Position numbers and translations under genes: made by a program
Part shown: positions 1 through 9,624 of the stretch, one piece after another
Position numbering within the stretch: position 1 is the first letter of the stretch
Layout: each line of letters starts with the position of its first letter
Notes under the pieces: generated by a model
Told to the model about the DNA's origin: nothing
What the model saw: only the letters and a program-made list of their open reading frames with translations
The model's database searches: none
Assembly (NCBI GenBank): GCA_963719875.1
Contig: CAVRDJ010000004.1
Span: 930,001-994,000, forward strand
DNA from: Palsa-360 sp963719875
Lineage (GTDB): Bacteria > Acidobacteriota > Terriglobia > Acidiferrales > UBA7541
Reading direction: 5' to 3'
DNA length: 64,000 bases

Positions 1-1
1 C

Positions 2-214
2 ACCGACGATCACGGCAACATCGAGAAATGGGTGGCGGAAGGTCCCGGTCCGAACCGGCTGGCGAATCACGGCTGGAGCCAGGACTCGCTCAAACCGGGC
101 GATCAGGTAACGATCGTTGGCAATCGCAATAAGGATGGCTCACCAACCATGCGCTTTGAGAAAGTGATCTTTCCGAACGGCCAGGAGCTTGTGGCGCGCC
201 CGCGCTTTTTCTAG
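2..214 (+). CDS. DUF6152 family protein, C-terminal part (5' truncated by window edge)
   Basis: An open frame enters from the left edge in frame 2 and stops at the TAG ending at 214. About 70 residues are visible. They include WVAEGPGPNRLANHGW, then LKPGDQVTIVGN, KDGSPTMRFEKV and PNGQELVARP. This order of an N.L...GW motif, a LKPGD.V.V.G segment and a final DG.EL motif is what I know from the C-terminal half of DUF6152 proteins, small secreted beta-rich proteins of unknown function. The signal peptide and N-terminal half lie outside the window. The internal GTG at 32 is not a credible start because the family match continues upstream of it. Function unknown. Confidence 0.7.
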   Translation, partial: TDDHGNIEKWVAEGPGPNRLANHGWSQDSLKPGDQVTIVGNRNKDGSPTMRFEKVIFPNGQELVARPRFF

Positions 215-271
215 GGAAGAGAAAATCTTCACTGTGCTCTGGTCCTTCCCGTTCTTTTCCAGATTTCCATT

Positions 272-682
272 TTACGAATCTTCGGCGGCCAGCTCGTCCA
301 GCGCGGCCGACGCATTGGTCAGGGTGTCAACCCCGAAGACCAACAGCGCCCGCGTCGATCCCGGCTCCAGTCCGGAGTAGGAGTAGTCAATGTTGATCTG
401 CTTTTCGCCCAACCGCGAGGCCGCGCGGCCCAATTCACCCGGACGGTGCGCCACCCTGACTATGGCGACGTCGGTCTCCTCGAAGATCATGCGCAGGCTG
501 CCCAGCACCGTCTTGGCGGTTGCCGGATCGTCCACAAGGATTCGGACCAGACTCTCGGGCCCCTCTACGAACGATTGAAAAGCCAGGATGTTCACTCCAC
601 GCTCCGCCAGAGCGAGGAAGCACTTGCCCAGGGCGCCCGGTTTGTCTTCAATCGTTACTGTAAACTCCTTCGCCTTCGCCAT
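272..682 (-). CDS. Tandem ACT-domain protein
   Basis: The protein has 136 residues and consists of two ACT modules. The first begins KEFTVTIEDKPGALGKCFLALAE and the second carries VAHRPGELGRAASRLGEK, each with the PG-L turn typical of ACT ligand-binding domains. ACT domains bind amino acids or similar small ligands and regulate metabolism; no catalytic domain is attached, so a free-standing sensory or regulatory role is inferred. I chose the ATG at 682, with an AAGGGAG-like ribosome site about 12 bases upstream, over the longer frame from 718, whose first 12 residues do not resemble ACT sequence. The ligand cannot be told from the sequence. Confidence 0.8.
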   Translation of the reverse strand: MAKAKEFTVTIEDKPGALGKCFLALAERGVNILAFQSFVEGPESLVRILVDDPATAKTVLGSLRMIFEETDVAIVRVAHRPGELGRAASRLGEKQINIDYSYSGLEPGSTRALLVFGVDTLTNASAALDELAAEDS

Positions 683-1403
683 CTGAATTGACTCCCTTCC
701 GTCCCAGGACATCCACAATCGACATCGCGGTCTCGATCAGATGAGTCCAAAAAAAAGTCGGAATTGCTCTTCTAGAACAGTGAGAATTCTATCCCACGCT
801 TCGGTCTTTGTCAGGGTCGTTGCTTCTCGATCTGAGATGAGAGTAGAAGGACTCGACTCGCAAGTCCAAATGAAACCCCTTATCATGCGCATCGGAACTT
901 GCTGAGAATTTTCGGTGCTCCATAGCGGTTCTCAGGCGAGAGCCATTCCTAAACACCCCGCGATTCCGCCTCAAACTGCCTGATAGTCGCCCACTCGGAA
1001 GTTATTCTCGGACCGGCCCTCCGCATCGCAAGTCGGATTGAGCCTGGCAAGTTTCTGGAGAGGGGAAATCACGAAAAACACGTCTCCTGCAATATGACTT
1101 TCCAGCGTTCATGTCGTTCAAGCAACCAGGAAGGCGTCATCGCAGGATTTTATCGCTGACCCGTCATCTTTCATTCCCTTTTCGACCCTCTTTTGCATGA
1201 ACCGCGGCCAGTATATACGCGCCTGCGAATCGCCGGCCCACGGATACCGATTCGAACGCCAATGGACGCGCGAACTATTGAGTTAGAACGTAAACCTGGC
1301 CGCAATCTGGATGATGTGCGGGTCGGCGGTAGTCACAGTCTGGCCAAATGTTCAGCTGGCGACATTCGTGTCGGAATTGGAAAACTTGGCGTGGTTAACA
1401 AAT
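683..1403. other. Intergenic region, no gene recognised
   Basis: About 720 bases between the ACT gene start and the 3' end of the receptor gene; both neighbours are on the minus strand. Short frames on both strands have no family likeness, ribosome site or conserved motif. The right part should hold the receptor transcript's end and the left part the promoter of the ACT gene, but I see no clear -35/-10 pair or hairpin with T-run. Confidence 0.5.
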
Positions 1404-4400
1404 TCAGAAATCGTATCGCAATGAGAACTGCATCTGCCGCGGATCTTCGGCCGTATGTGAAATCACACCGAAGTTGCCTGGGTTGAGCAGGAGGTTGTTG
1501 GAGTTCGTCAGCGACGTGGGATCTTCCGGCACCGCGAAATTTGTATGGTTAAAAGCGTTGAAGGCTTCCCAACGGAACTGTACCCGGTGCTCTTTCGACC
1601 ACGGCATCGTGAAGTTCTTGGACACTGCGATGTCCAAATTCGCGAAGCTCGGGCCATGCACCGGATTGCGCGTTCCCGTGCCTCCTCCAAAGGGGAAACT
1701 AAACGCGCCAAGTGCCGTCGTTTGATCCTTGAAGAACTGAATCGCACCTGTTGTGGGGTCGGTATGAATTCCCGGCTGGACCGCTTGAAAGTTTCCGTTA
1801 AATAACGCGGGCGCATCCTGCGTGAAGTTGATCGGGAAGGTCCCCGTGTGCGTCGTGAAAGGGAAACCAGTGCGGTAGGTCACGATTCCCGAAGTCGACC
1901 AACCGCCTATGATTTCGTTCAGCCAGCCGCTGGAGTTCCGAAGGAGCTTCTGCCCTTGTCCCACCGGCAGGTCGTACACGTAATTCATGCTGATAATATG
2001 CCGCGCATCGAATAGCGAGTCCGCGCGGCAGGTCCGCGGATTCGTCAAATCGCAAATGATTCCCTGCCCGCTGAACGTGAATTGGTTCAAATTATTAATG
2101 ATGTCGGACAGGTTGTCGATCGAGTGCGAGTAGGAATAATCGAAATCCAGCTGCAGGTTGTTCGAGTAGCGCTTGCGAACGCTCATCAACAATGCGTTGT
2201 AGCTGGAGGAGGAATAATTTCCGATATATCCGTTCGCGCCCGTTTGCGCGTACAACGCCACGTTGGGATTCAAAAGGCCATTCTCGCTGAGGACTAAAAT
2301 GGTGCTGGAAAGGTCTCCAACCGTGACGAAATTGCTCAGGGCACTGCCCACCAGCGCGGTACAGCTGGGCGGCGGGCAGACGAAACCAGTCGCGCTTATT
2401 TGATTCTCAAACCATGGCTGTGGGGTAATTGTCACGCCCTGCTGAACTTGGTTTTCCAACATCCCGAAAGCATCCTTCAAGAACTGCCCGTTGGGCCCGT
2501 TGGTAGTGTCCCTAAAATTTAACGTCTGGGCCGCGTCTCCAACGGCCGTCAACCTGCGCCCCAGCCGCCCAAAATAGTCTACTTCGACCACCACATTCCC
2601 CTTCAGCTGCCTCTGCACGCCCAGCGAAAATGTTTCCGAGTAGGGAGTCTTGAAGTTCTTGTCGAATTGCAAAAAGCTCGGAAACCCGCCATTGGCCAGG
2701 CCAACAGGCGCCCCAGTACTGTCTACGTTGGGCGTGATCGGGCGTGGCGTGACCGCGGGCGCTGCAGGCAATAGAGGTGTCGCCGTCAGCGTCGTGAACC
2801 TCGGGCTGTTCATGAGCGCGGTTGTTGGATCGGTACTGCCTTGGCAGGAGGTTGGGTCTGCTGCGCCAAAGTTACAGATCGGATTCGAGTCAAACAGAAA
2901 CGTCTGTTGGTCCAGTTCAAAGGACGTGGTGCCCAGCACGCGGTCGTATATGATTGATCCCCCTGCACGTACCGTGGTTTTCCGGTCCCCAAAGATCGCT
3001 CCCAGAAAACCGCCGCTGAACGACGGTGAATAAGCAATCCCCAGGCGGGGTCCGAAGTCCCTGTAGCTCGGCTTGTAGTAACCGGGGGCGCTATTTGCTG
3101 GTCCTCCCAAATTGTAGCTGACTAGCGGTGCGGCAGCGTTCCCCGAGATTCCCTGCGCGGCGGCAGCCAGCCGCGCGCCAAAAATAGTATTGATATTTCC
3201 GCTGGATACGGACTCTAACCCGTTCGCTTCAAAGGGGACGCTATGGAACTGCCAGCGCAAGCCGTAGCTCAGAGTCAAGTCCGAGCGCAATCTCCAAGTG
3301 TCCTGACCGTAGAACTCATACTCGTTGTAGTGAAAATTTCTCTGGGTCGTCGTGTAGAGGGGCAGCGGATTGCCTCCTCGATCATACGAAATAAATGGGC
3401 TGGTCTGGCTGTATCTGCCGAGTAGCAAAGGGAACGCCCTGTCCCACTCCGACTGCGCCGCGGCAGTATTCGGGTTGGCAGGATCGGCTAAGATATCCGT
3501 GGGCCGGGTGGATGAATCCAGGGCCTGGATGGTGCCGCCGAGTCCGATGCCCACAAAATTGATGTCCGGTTGGTTTGAGGAATTCACCCGGATTGGCTTG
3601 ATATCCGTTCCGAAGGTCAGTTCATGATTCCCGCGGGTATAAGAAATGTCATCGCGAATCTCCGGCACCAGGACGTTGCGTGCCTGCCCTCGAATGTCGC
3701 CGAAAGGCTGCGTAATCAGGTTCGACGTGAAAATGTTGGGTTGCGTGGGGGCGAAATTCACCGGGAAAGCTGCTACTTGGCGCGTCAAGCCAGCATAGGC
3801 TTGGTTGACTAGGCTACTGGAGACCGTCCACGAGTCACCCACCACCCACGAACGATCGTGATCGACGTCGGTCGCCAGGGGAATAGGATCCTGGGGAAAC
3901 TGCGAAAGATTGTTCTCATCGAAATCATTGAACCGGTCCATTTGCAATCTTCCAAAGAGCTTGTGCTTGGACGAGACGGTATAGTCCAACCGTCCTGTAT
4001 ATATATTGTTTCTAATATGGATGGGAGTATTGAACAGAAAACCGGCGGTGTTCAAACCATCTCCGAAAGCTGGGTCGTTGCCGGCGGGATACCGGGAGTC
4101 CAAAAACGCAAGGAACGCCGCGTCAGCTCCCACGCCCTGGGGATCGATGGATTGAAGCTGCGCAGTCGTGGTGCTTTTAATGTTTCCGCTCGCATCCGTG
4201 TACTTCAACTGGCCGCCGCGGAGTGTGTCGCTGGGCACCAACTGCTCCACCTGCCTGGAGCGATTGTCGTGCCGACCTTCATAGTTAAAAAAGAAAAACA
4301 ATTTGTCTTTGAAGATCGGCCCGCCAATGCTTCCCCCGAATTGATTCCGGTTCAAAGCCGGCTTCTTCAGTCCATTCTTGTTGTTGAAAAAGTCGTTCGC

Positions 4401-5339
4401 TGCAAACAACGTATTGCGGTTGTATTCATGCAAGGACCCATGCCAATTGTTTGTGCCGCTTTTGGTTACCAGGCTGATCTGCCCGCCGCTGCTTCTTCCA
4501 AAATCCGCTGTCGCTTGGCCAACCATTGTGTGCACTTCATCGATGGAGTCGATTGGAGCGGATCCCACCGCCGTGAAAGCCTGCCCAATGGATTCATCGT
4601 TCACGTCCAGGCCATCCAGTGTGATATTCCCTTGGTCAGCCCGAGATCCCGTCACCGAACCCTCTTGGGCTTCAAGATCGTGCCCATTTTTTATATTGGT
4701 GTTTGGAGCGGATACCACGCCGGGTGCTAGCGTCAACAGGACCGCCGCATTCGTGCGAAATAGGCTGGGTAATTCGGCCACCCGCCGTGGATCGATATCG
4801 TCCGAAATGGCCGCGTCCGTCGTATTGAGAGTGGGCAAGCTCTCGGCCGTCACTTCAACCGTCTCGGTCAGTCCTCCAAGTTCCATCGTGACGTTATAGC
4901 TAGCCGTTTCTGTCACCGCCAGGGTGATATTCGAGAACGTCACGGTCTTGAAATCCGCCTTACTGACCGTCAGGGTGTAACCGCCACCGGCCGGCACCCT
5001 GGCGATCAGAAACTCACCAGAAGCCCCTGTCTTGGACTCATACTCTGCACCCGTGCGAGTGTTGGTGAGCTTCACGGAAGCATCAGGAACTCGTCCTCCG
5101 GTCTTGTCCGTAACCTGCCCGGTGATCGATGCGACGTCTTGCGCTCGGACAGCCCCGCTGAAGCCGGCAAGAATAACGACCAGCGCTACATAGCGCAGAT
5201 ACGACCAGACTTCGGGCCGGCGCACACTCCGTACCCCCACAGGGCTATTCCGCGCGTGCTGCTTGACCGCAAGCCACACCGTTCTGCAAAGCGCACTAAT
5301 CTTTAATCTTTGCTGGCTCAAGCGCATTGTTGTTCTCAT
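1404..5339 (-). CDS. Oar-like TonB-dependent outer membrane receptor with carboxypeptidase-regulatory domain
   Basis: A 1311-residue protein, the usual size for acidobacterial Oar-like receptors. A long 45-residue cytoplasmic-looking N-terminus precedes a hydrophobic segment (YVALVVILAGFSGA) and a likely cleavage after AVRAQ near residue 67. Residues about 70-155 form a CarboxypepD_reg beta-sandwich (ITGQVTDKTGGRVPDASVKL). A plug region follows (GNITLDGLDVND, then DFGRSSGGQISLVTKSGTN), then a long beta-barrel with alternating aromatic strands ending in FSLRYDF, the terminal aromatic expected for outer membrane insertion. Such proteins are thought to import large substrates with TonB energy; the substrate is unknown. 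The start at 5339 is supported by AGGAG ten bases upstream. No partner VWFA gene adjoins it, unlike the second receptor in this window. Confidence 0.9.
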   Translation of the reverse strand: MRTTMRLSQQRLKISALCRTVWLAVKQHARNSPVGVRSVRRPEVWSYLRYVALVVILAGFSGAVRAQDVASITGQVTDKTGGRVPDASVKLTNTRTGAEYESKTGASGEFLIARVPAGGGYTLTVSKADFKTVTFSNITLAVTETASYNVTMELGGLTETVEVTAESLPTLNTTDAAISDDIDPRRVAELPSLFRTNAAVLLTLAPGVVSAPNTNIKNGHDLEAQEGSVTGSRADQGNITLDGLDVNDESIGQAFTAVGSAPIDSIDEVHTMVGQATADFGRSSGGQISLVTKSGTNNWHGSLHEYNRNTLFAANDFFNNKNGLKKPALNRNQFGGSIGGPIFKDKLFFFFNYEGRHDNRSRQVEQLVPSDTLRGGQLKYTDASGNIKSTTTAQLQSIDPQGVGADAAFLAFLDSRYPAGNDPAFGDGLNTAGFLFNTPIHIRNNIYTGRLDYTVSSKHKLFGRLQMDRFNDFDENNLSQFPQDPIPLATDVDHDRSWVVGDSWTVSSSLVNQAYAGLTRQVAAFPVNFAPTQPNIFTSNLITQPFGDIRGQARNVLVPEIRDDISYTRGNHELTFGTDIKPIRVNSSNQPDINFVGIGLGGTIQALDSSTRPTDILADPANPNTAAAQSEWDRAFPLLLGRYSQTSPFISYDRGGNPLPLYTTTQRNFHYNEYEFYGQDTWRLRSDLTLSYGLRWQFHSVPFEANGLESVSSGNINTIFGARLAAAAQGISGNAAAPLVSYNLGGPANSAPGYYKPSYRDFGPRLGIAYSPSFSGGFLGAIFGDRKTTVRAGGSIIYDRVLGTTSFELDQQTFLFDSNPICNFGAADPTSCQGSTDPTTALMNSPRFTTLTATPLLPAAPAVTPRPITPNVDSTGAPVGLANGGFPSFLQFDKNFKTPYSETFSLGVQRQLKGNVVVEVDYFGRLGRRLTAVGDAAQTLNFRDTTNGPNGQFLKDAFGMLENQVQQGVTITPQPWFENQISATGFVCPPPSCTALVGSALSNFVTVGDLSSTILVLSENGLLNPNVALYAQTGANGYIGNYSSSSYNALLMSVRKRYSNNLQLDFDYSYSHSIDNLSDIINNLNQFTFSGQGIICDLTNPRTCRADSLFDARHIISMNYVYDLPVGQGQKLLRNSSGWLNEIIGGWSTSGIVTYRTGFPFTTHTGTFPINFTQDAPALFNGNFQAVQPGIHTDPTTGAIQFFKDQTTALGAFSFPFGGGTGTRNPVHGPSFANLDIAVSKNFTMPWSKEHRVQFRWEAFNAFNHTNFAVPEDPTSLTNSNNLLLNPGNFGVISHTAEDPRQMQFSLRYDF

Positions 5340-5960
5340 TGCAACAATCTCCTGCTGGATCGGCGTCAGGTTTCCGCCCGGTCACGCGCGTCATTCAGAC
5401 GGAATTTCTGATCTGGACCTCATAGGCGCGCATCCTACGCTTCTCCAGCTCTCGATACAACGAAATTGTCATCCAAGCAGGTTCCAGCAAGATCAGTCGA
5501 GTTCCGTTGGTTCATTTTTCCCCTTCTGACCAGTTCGGCTTGCTGCCGTGCAATCGATTCCTTCGACACTGCTCCGACCCTCGACCGCAGATTTCGAAAC
5601 CACAGTCGGCGCGCTACCGGCTCGGTGAGGACCGCGCATAGCTCGCCTGAGGAATCGGGCCAATCAGCCTCTGCAGCGATAACCTCACGGTAAGCGAGCT
5701 TCATAAACCAAGCTGATATGCCAGCCGGGCCCCATGTCCGGTCTGTTTGCCTTCCTTGATCCATTTCTCTGCCATGCCCCGCTTACTGGAAAGCCGAGCT
5801 GCATGCCGGCTGTCTGCTTGCCGTATGCTCACGATGAATCCGACTCGAGGGAGCCACTGCCCGACAGTTGATTATTAACCCGCATCTACAACAATCCGCT
5901 TGCATTTCCTTGACAAAATCACATAATGAGGAGGATTTTGTTGCGCTAGACTGTTAGTCC
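5340..5960. other. Divergent intergenic region, no gene recognised
   Basis: About 620 bases separate the minus-strand receptor from the plus-strand kinase, so two promoters should lie here. A frame of 109 codons on the minus strand (5435-5764) has no recognisable domain or convincing ribosome site. A TTGACA hexamer occurs at 5910-5915 but lacks a properly spaced -10. A GGAGGA stretch near 5930 lies about 25 bases before the kinase ATG, further than usual. Confidence 0.5.
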
Positions 5961-8900
5961 ATGCAATGCCCTCTTTGTCAGGCCGAGAACCTGCCCACTG
6001 CCGGCATCTGTACGAAGTGCAGCACCCCCTTGCCAGGGAATGACCCATCGTTCGGCGCAACGATTACCGGCGGCACGCTACCTCCGAGCGCCATTCCCCC
6101 CGCCACTTCAGCATGGTCGATCGCCGTCACTGCGTCACCTGACGCGCCCTACGCTCAGGGAGAAGAACTTGTAGGAACGTTGCTGGCCGAACGTTACGAA
6201 ATTTTAGAATTGCTCGGTCAGGGCGGAATGGGCGCCGTTTATAAAGCACGCGACAACGAACTGGAACGTCTCGTTGCTCTGAAGCTGATCCGTCCAGAAC
6301 TCGCCAGCAATCCGGAAATTCTCCGCCGCTTCAAACAGGAACTTATCCTGGCTCGCGAAGTTACCCACCGGAACGTCATTCGCATTTTCGATCTGGGACA
6401 GGCCAAAGGGATCAAGTTCATTACCATGGAGTTCGTGGAAGGCCGCGATCTTCGCGCCATGCTCCGGGAAAAAGTAAAAATTCCGGCGGACGAGACGGTA
6501 CAGATCATTGCGCAGGTTTGCCGGGCACTGGAAGCTGCCCACACGGCCGGAGTGGTCCACCGCGATTTGAAACCTCAGAACATCATGCTGGACGCCAAAG
6601 ACCGCGTTTACGTGATGGATTTTGGCATTGCGCATTCCCTCGAGACACCGGGCATGACACAAACGGGCGCATTGATGGGCACTCCCGAATATATGTCGCC
6701 CGAGCAGGCCAGGGGGATGAAGGTCGATGCGCGCTCGGATCTGTTTGCTCTGGGCATAATTTTTTATGAAATGCTGACGGGTGTTTCTCCGTATAAGGCG
6801 GACACAGCTCTGGCTACGTTGCTCAAACGCACTCAGGAACGGCCGCAGCCTCCTGCGGAAGTAGATCCGACGATTCCAATGGCAATCAGCGCTGTGGTTA
6901 TGAAGTGCCTGGAAATCGATCGCGACCATCGTTTCTCCACAGCCCGGGAGATTCTCGAGGACCTTGGCCATGAGATGCCTACGAGTGTACGGACCATCCC
7001 GCCCACGATGTTGCCCGCAGCCGCGGCTCCCAAGCCTCTGGAGGGCTCACTTTTCCAGCGGTATCGAATTTGGATGGCTGGGATCGCCGCAGTTGTTTTG
7101 CTCGCCGCGGTAGGAATTATTTTTCGCGCCAAAATATTTTCAGGCTCGTCCGGTAAGAGCGCAGCGCCCGTGGCGCAGGCCTCCCTCGCCATTCTTCCCT
7201 TCCGAAATGCCTCCGGCGATTCTTCGCTCGATTGGCTTGGCCCAAGTCTGGCGGACATGCTGAGCACGGATGTGGGCCAGTCTGCGAGCTTGCGCACCAT
7301 TTCTCCGGACCGTTTGCATCAGATCTTGACCGACCTGCACGTGCCGGCCAATTCAAGCTTGGATCCAGATATGCTGCGGAGAATCGCAGAATTCAGCAAT
7401 GCGGAGACACTCGTTTGGGGCCAATACGCGAAGGTAGGCGATCAGATTCGAATTGACGCCACTGTAGAAGACATGAAGCGTCAGCGGAACACACCACTCC
7501 AGGTTGCCGCGCCGACAGAGAAGGACCTGTTGAAAGCGGTGCAGCAGCTCGCGGAGTCGGTTCAGCAGAAGCTTGCGCTTTCAGGCGATGTATTGAAAGA
7601 CCTTCGCGCCAAATCTTTGAAACCGTCTTCGCAATCTTTGGCCGCGCTGCGATTCTACAACGAAGGACTCGAGCTTGCGCGCCAGGGAAATCATCTCCAA
7701 GCCGCCAAGCGCTTCGAGGCTTCCGTTCAGGCGGACCCTGAGTTCGCCTTGGCCTATTCCAGGTTGGGGCAGGCCTACAGCAACCTCAGGTATGACGATA
7801 AGGCCGAGCAATTTTCGCGGAAAGCCGTAGACTTGAGCGATAAGCTTCCACCGCCGGAACGATATCTGATTCAAGCGATCGACGCTCAAATCTCGAATGA
7901 TTATCGCAAAGCGATCGAGTCTTACGAGAATCTGGAGAAGGCTTCCCCAGGTGATGTGGATGTATATTTTCATCTCGGAGGACTCTACGAATCCACCGGC
8001 GCATACGATAAGGCGCGGGGTGAATTTGCGAAGGTATTGGCGATCGATCCCAAGCATGTCGACGCGTTGCTGGCTGCGGGCCGGGTGGAAATCAGAAGCA
8101 ACAATCCAAAGGGCTCGCTGGATTACCTGAATCAGGGGCTCAGTTTGGCCGTCCAGCTCGACAACCCCGACGGGAAAGCCACGATCTTGAATGCTATCGG
8201 CGCGGCGTATGAACAACTGAATAAGCCTGACGAGGCGCTGCGGAATTATAACGAATCATTAGCCATCAAGCAGAGTCTGGGGCAGAAGCCCGGAATCGCG
8301 CTAACCCTGGGCAATATTGCCCGGGTTCAGTCCAGCCTTGGGAAGCCGGAGGAGGCCTACAAGAGCTACCAGAGCGCTGTGAAGTTACAGCGCGAAATCG
8401 GCGACAAGAAGGGACTCGGTGGCACACTGATCGATCTTGGCAATCTCTACGCCGACCGCGGCCGTAATGACGACGCGCTGGCGAGCTACAAGGAATCCCT
8501 GCAAATCCAGCGGGATGTCGGCAACGAGAATGACGAGGCGCTCTGCCTGAACAATATCGGGGATGTCTATCTTGCCAAAGGCCAGTCCAGCGATGCGCTT
8601 ACATTTTATGAACGGGCGCTCGAGCTGCGCAAAAAGGCCAACATTCCCGGCCAGATTGGAGAGACTCTCCACAATCTCGCGCAAGCATCCTTGATGGCCG
8701 GCGATTACGGCCAGAGTTTGGACTACTACCTCAAGGCCCTCGAACTCTTTCGCAGTTCCGACGACAAAAGCGGGGCCGCCATCCAATCGTACAGCATGGG
8801 AATCGTTTTTGAGTATCAGGGAAGGTACGGCGCGGCGCTCAAATCCAAGGAAGAAGCTTTGAAAACATACCGGGATTTGAAAGACCGCAGTTACTGGATG

Positions 8901-9569
8901 GCGGAAATCCTGAGCGGGTACGGCCATTCCCTGAGTCAAGTCGGCCGCTACGATGAGGCGCAAAAAAATCTGGCCGAGGCTCAGACGTTAGCCCAGGAAC
9001 TCCAGAATAAGACCTTGATCGCGGAGATTTTGAACTATCAGGGAGACGATTTCTTCTATCGAGGAGACATCAAGTCAGCGGCAGACTTATTCTCAAAGGC
9101 TCTGGTCGCTGCCGCGAGCGGCGCAGAAAAAGAGGTTGTCCTCCTGTCGAAGCTCAACTCGGCGAAATGCGTTGTTCAGGAGAAGCGCAACCCGGCCCCT
9201 ATCGCCGCGTTGAAGGCGCTGGCTCAGGAAGCAGATGTTGTGGGGCTGAAATATCTTTCGGCGCAAGCCACCCTGGCCTTGGCCGAAGCCCTGCTGAACG
9301 CTCAGCAGTATGCGGCGGCTCGCCAGGAGCTTGAGACATCCCTGAAGACGAGTGAAAAGCTTGGCCTGCAGGCCTTGCTCGCGCGAACCCATTTCTTGCT
9401 CGCTCGCACCCTCGAGCTTTCGGGAAGTGGGGGCACCGCCGAAGCGGCGCCCCACTATGCGGCTGCCCGACGAATTCTGGAAGCCATCCACCAGGAATCA
9501 GGCAGCGATGGCATCCTAAAGCGCGAGGATCTGAGTTCCATTTCCTCGCAATCTGTCCAAAAGCCTTAA
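5961..9569 (+). CDS. Membrane Ser/Thr protein kinase with zinc ribbon, TolB-like and TPR domains
   Basis: A 1202-residue Hanks-type kinase. Residues 1-25 form a zinc ribbon (CPLC...CTKC). The kinase domain starts near residue 79 with a glycine loop (LGQGGMGAVYKA) and the ATP-binding lysine in VALKLI; the catalytic loop is HRDLKPQN (H200, D202) and the metal-binding DFG is at 220. A transmembrane helix (about 370-390) separates the kinase from a TolB/FlgO-like region (LAILPFRNASGD...LADMLSTDV), followed by a long run of TPRs to the C-terminus, with repeats such as NIGDVYLAKGQSSDAL and GRYDEAQKNLAEAQ. The kinase would be cytoplasmic and the TPR part periplasmic. The architecture suggests signal sensing through TPR-bound proteins. 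It is a single gene, convergent with the next. The ATG at 5961 is the first start before the zinc ribbon. Confidence 0.92.
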   Translation: MQCPLCQAENLPTAGICTKCSTPLPGNDPSFGATITGGTLPPSAIPPATSAWSIAVTASPDAPYAQGEELVGTLLAERYEILELLGQGGMGAVYKARDNELERLVALKLIRPELASNPEILRRFKQELILAREVTHRNVIRIFDLGQAKGIKFITMEFVEGRDLRAMLREKVKIPADETVQIIAQVCRALEAAHTAGVVHRDLKPQNIMLDAKDRVYVMDFGIAHSLETPGMTQTGALMGTPEYMSPEQARGMKVDARSDLFALGIIFYEMLTGVSPYKADTALATLLKRTQERPQPPAEVDPTIPMAISAVVMKCLEIDRDHRFSTAREILEDLGHEMPTSVRTIPPTMLPAAAAPKPLEGSLFQRYRIWMAGIAAVVLLAAVGIIFRAKIFSGSSGKSAAPVAQASLAILPFRNASGDSSLDWLGPSLADMLSTDVGQSASLRTISPDRLHQILTDLHVPANSSLDPDMLRRIAEFSNAETLVWGQYAKVGDQIRIDATVEDMKRQRNTPLQVAAPTEKDLLKAVQQLAESVQQKLALSGDVLKDLRAKSLKPSSQSLAALRFYNEGLELARQGNHLQAAKRFEASVQADPEFALAYSRLGQAYSNLRYDDKAEQFSRKAVDLSDKLPPPERYLIQAIDAQISNDYRKAIESYENLEKASPGDVDVYFHLGGLYESTGAYDKARGEFAKVLAIDPKHVDALLAAGRVEIRSNNPKGSLDYLNQGLSLAVQLDNPDGKATILNAIGAAYEQLNKPDEALRNYNESLAIKQSLGQKPGIALTLGNIARVQSSLGKPEEAYKSYQSAVKLQREIGDKKGLGGTLIDLGNLYADRGRNDDALASYKESLQIQRDVGNENDEALCLNNIGDVYLAKGQSSDALTFYERALELRKKANIPGQIGETLHNLAQASLMAGDYGQSLDYYLKALELFRSSDDKSGAAIQSYSMGIVFEYQGRYGAALKSKEEALKTYRDLKDRSYWMAEILSGYGHSLSQVGRYDEAQKNLAEAQTLAQELQNKTLIAEILNYQGDDFFYRGDIKSAADLFSKALVAAASGAEKEVVLLSKLNSAKCVVQEKRNPAPIAALKALAQEADVVGLKYLSAQATLALAEALLNAQQYAAARQELETSLKTSEKLGLQALLARTHFLLARTLELSGSGGTAEAAPHYAAARRILEAIHQESGSDGILKREDLSSISSQSVQKP

Positions 9570-9624
9570 AACCGGCAATGCAGGTCCAGCCCGGTTCCCC
9601 CGCAGCTCTTTTCGACACCCTACA

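Noticed and set aside
3858..4730. 290-codon frame on the plus strand
   Set aside because: It lies entirely antisense to the Oar-like receptor, has no family likeness and follows from the codon bias of that gene.
5435..5764. 109-codon minus-strand frame upstream of the first receptor
   Set aside because: It starts without a good ribosome site and has no domain I recognise; treated as non-coding.
7581..8216. 211-codon minus-strand frame within the kinase-TPR gene
   Set aside because: A shadow of the TPR region with no recognisable domain or ribosome site.
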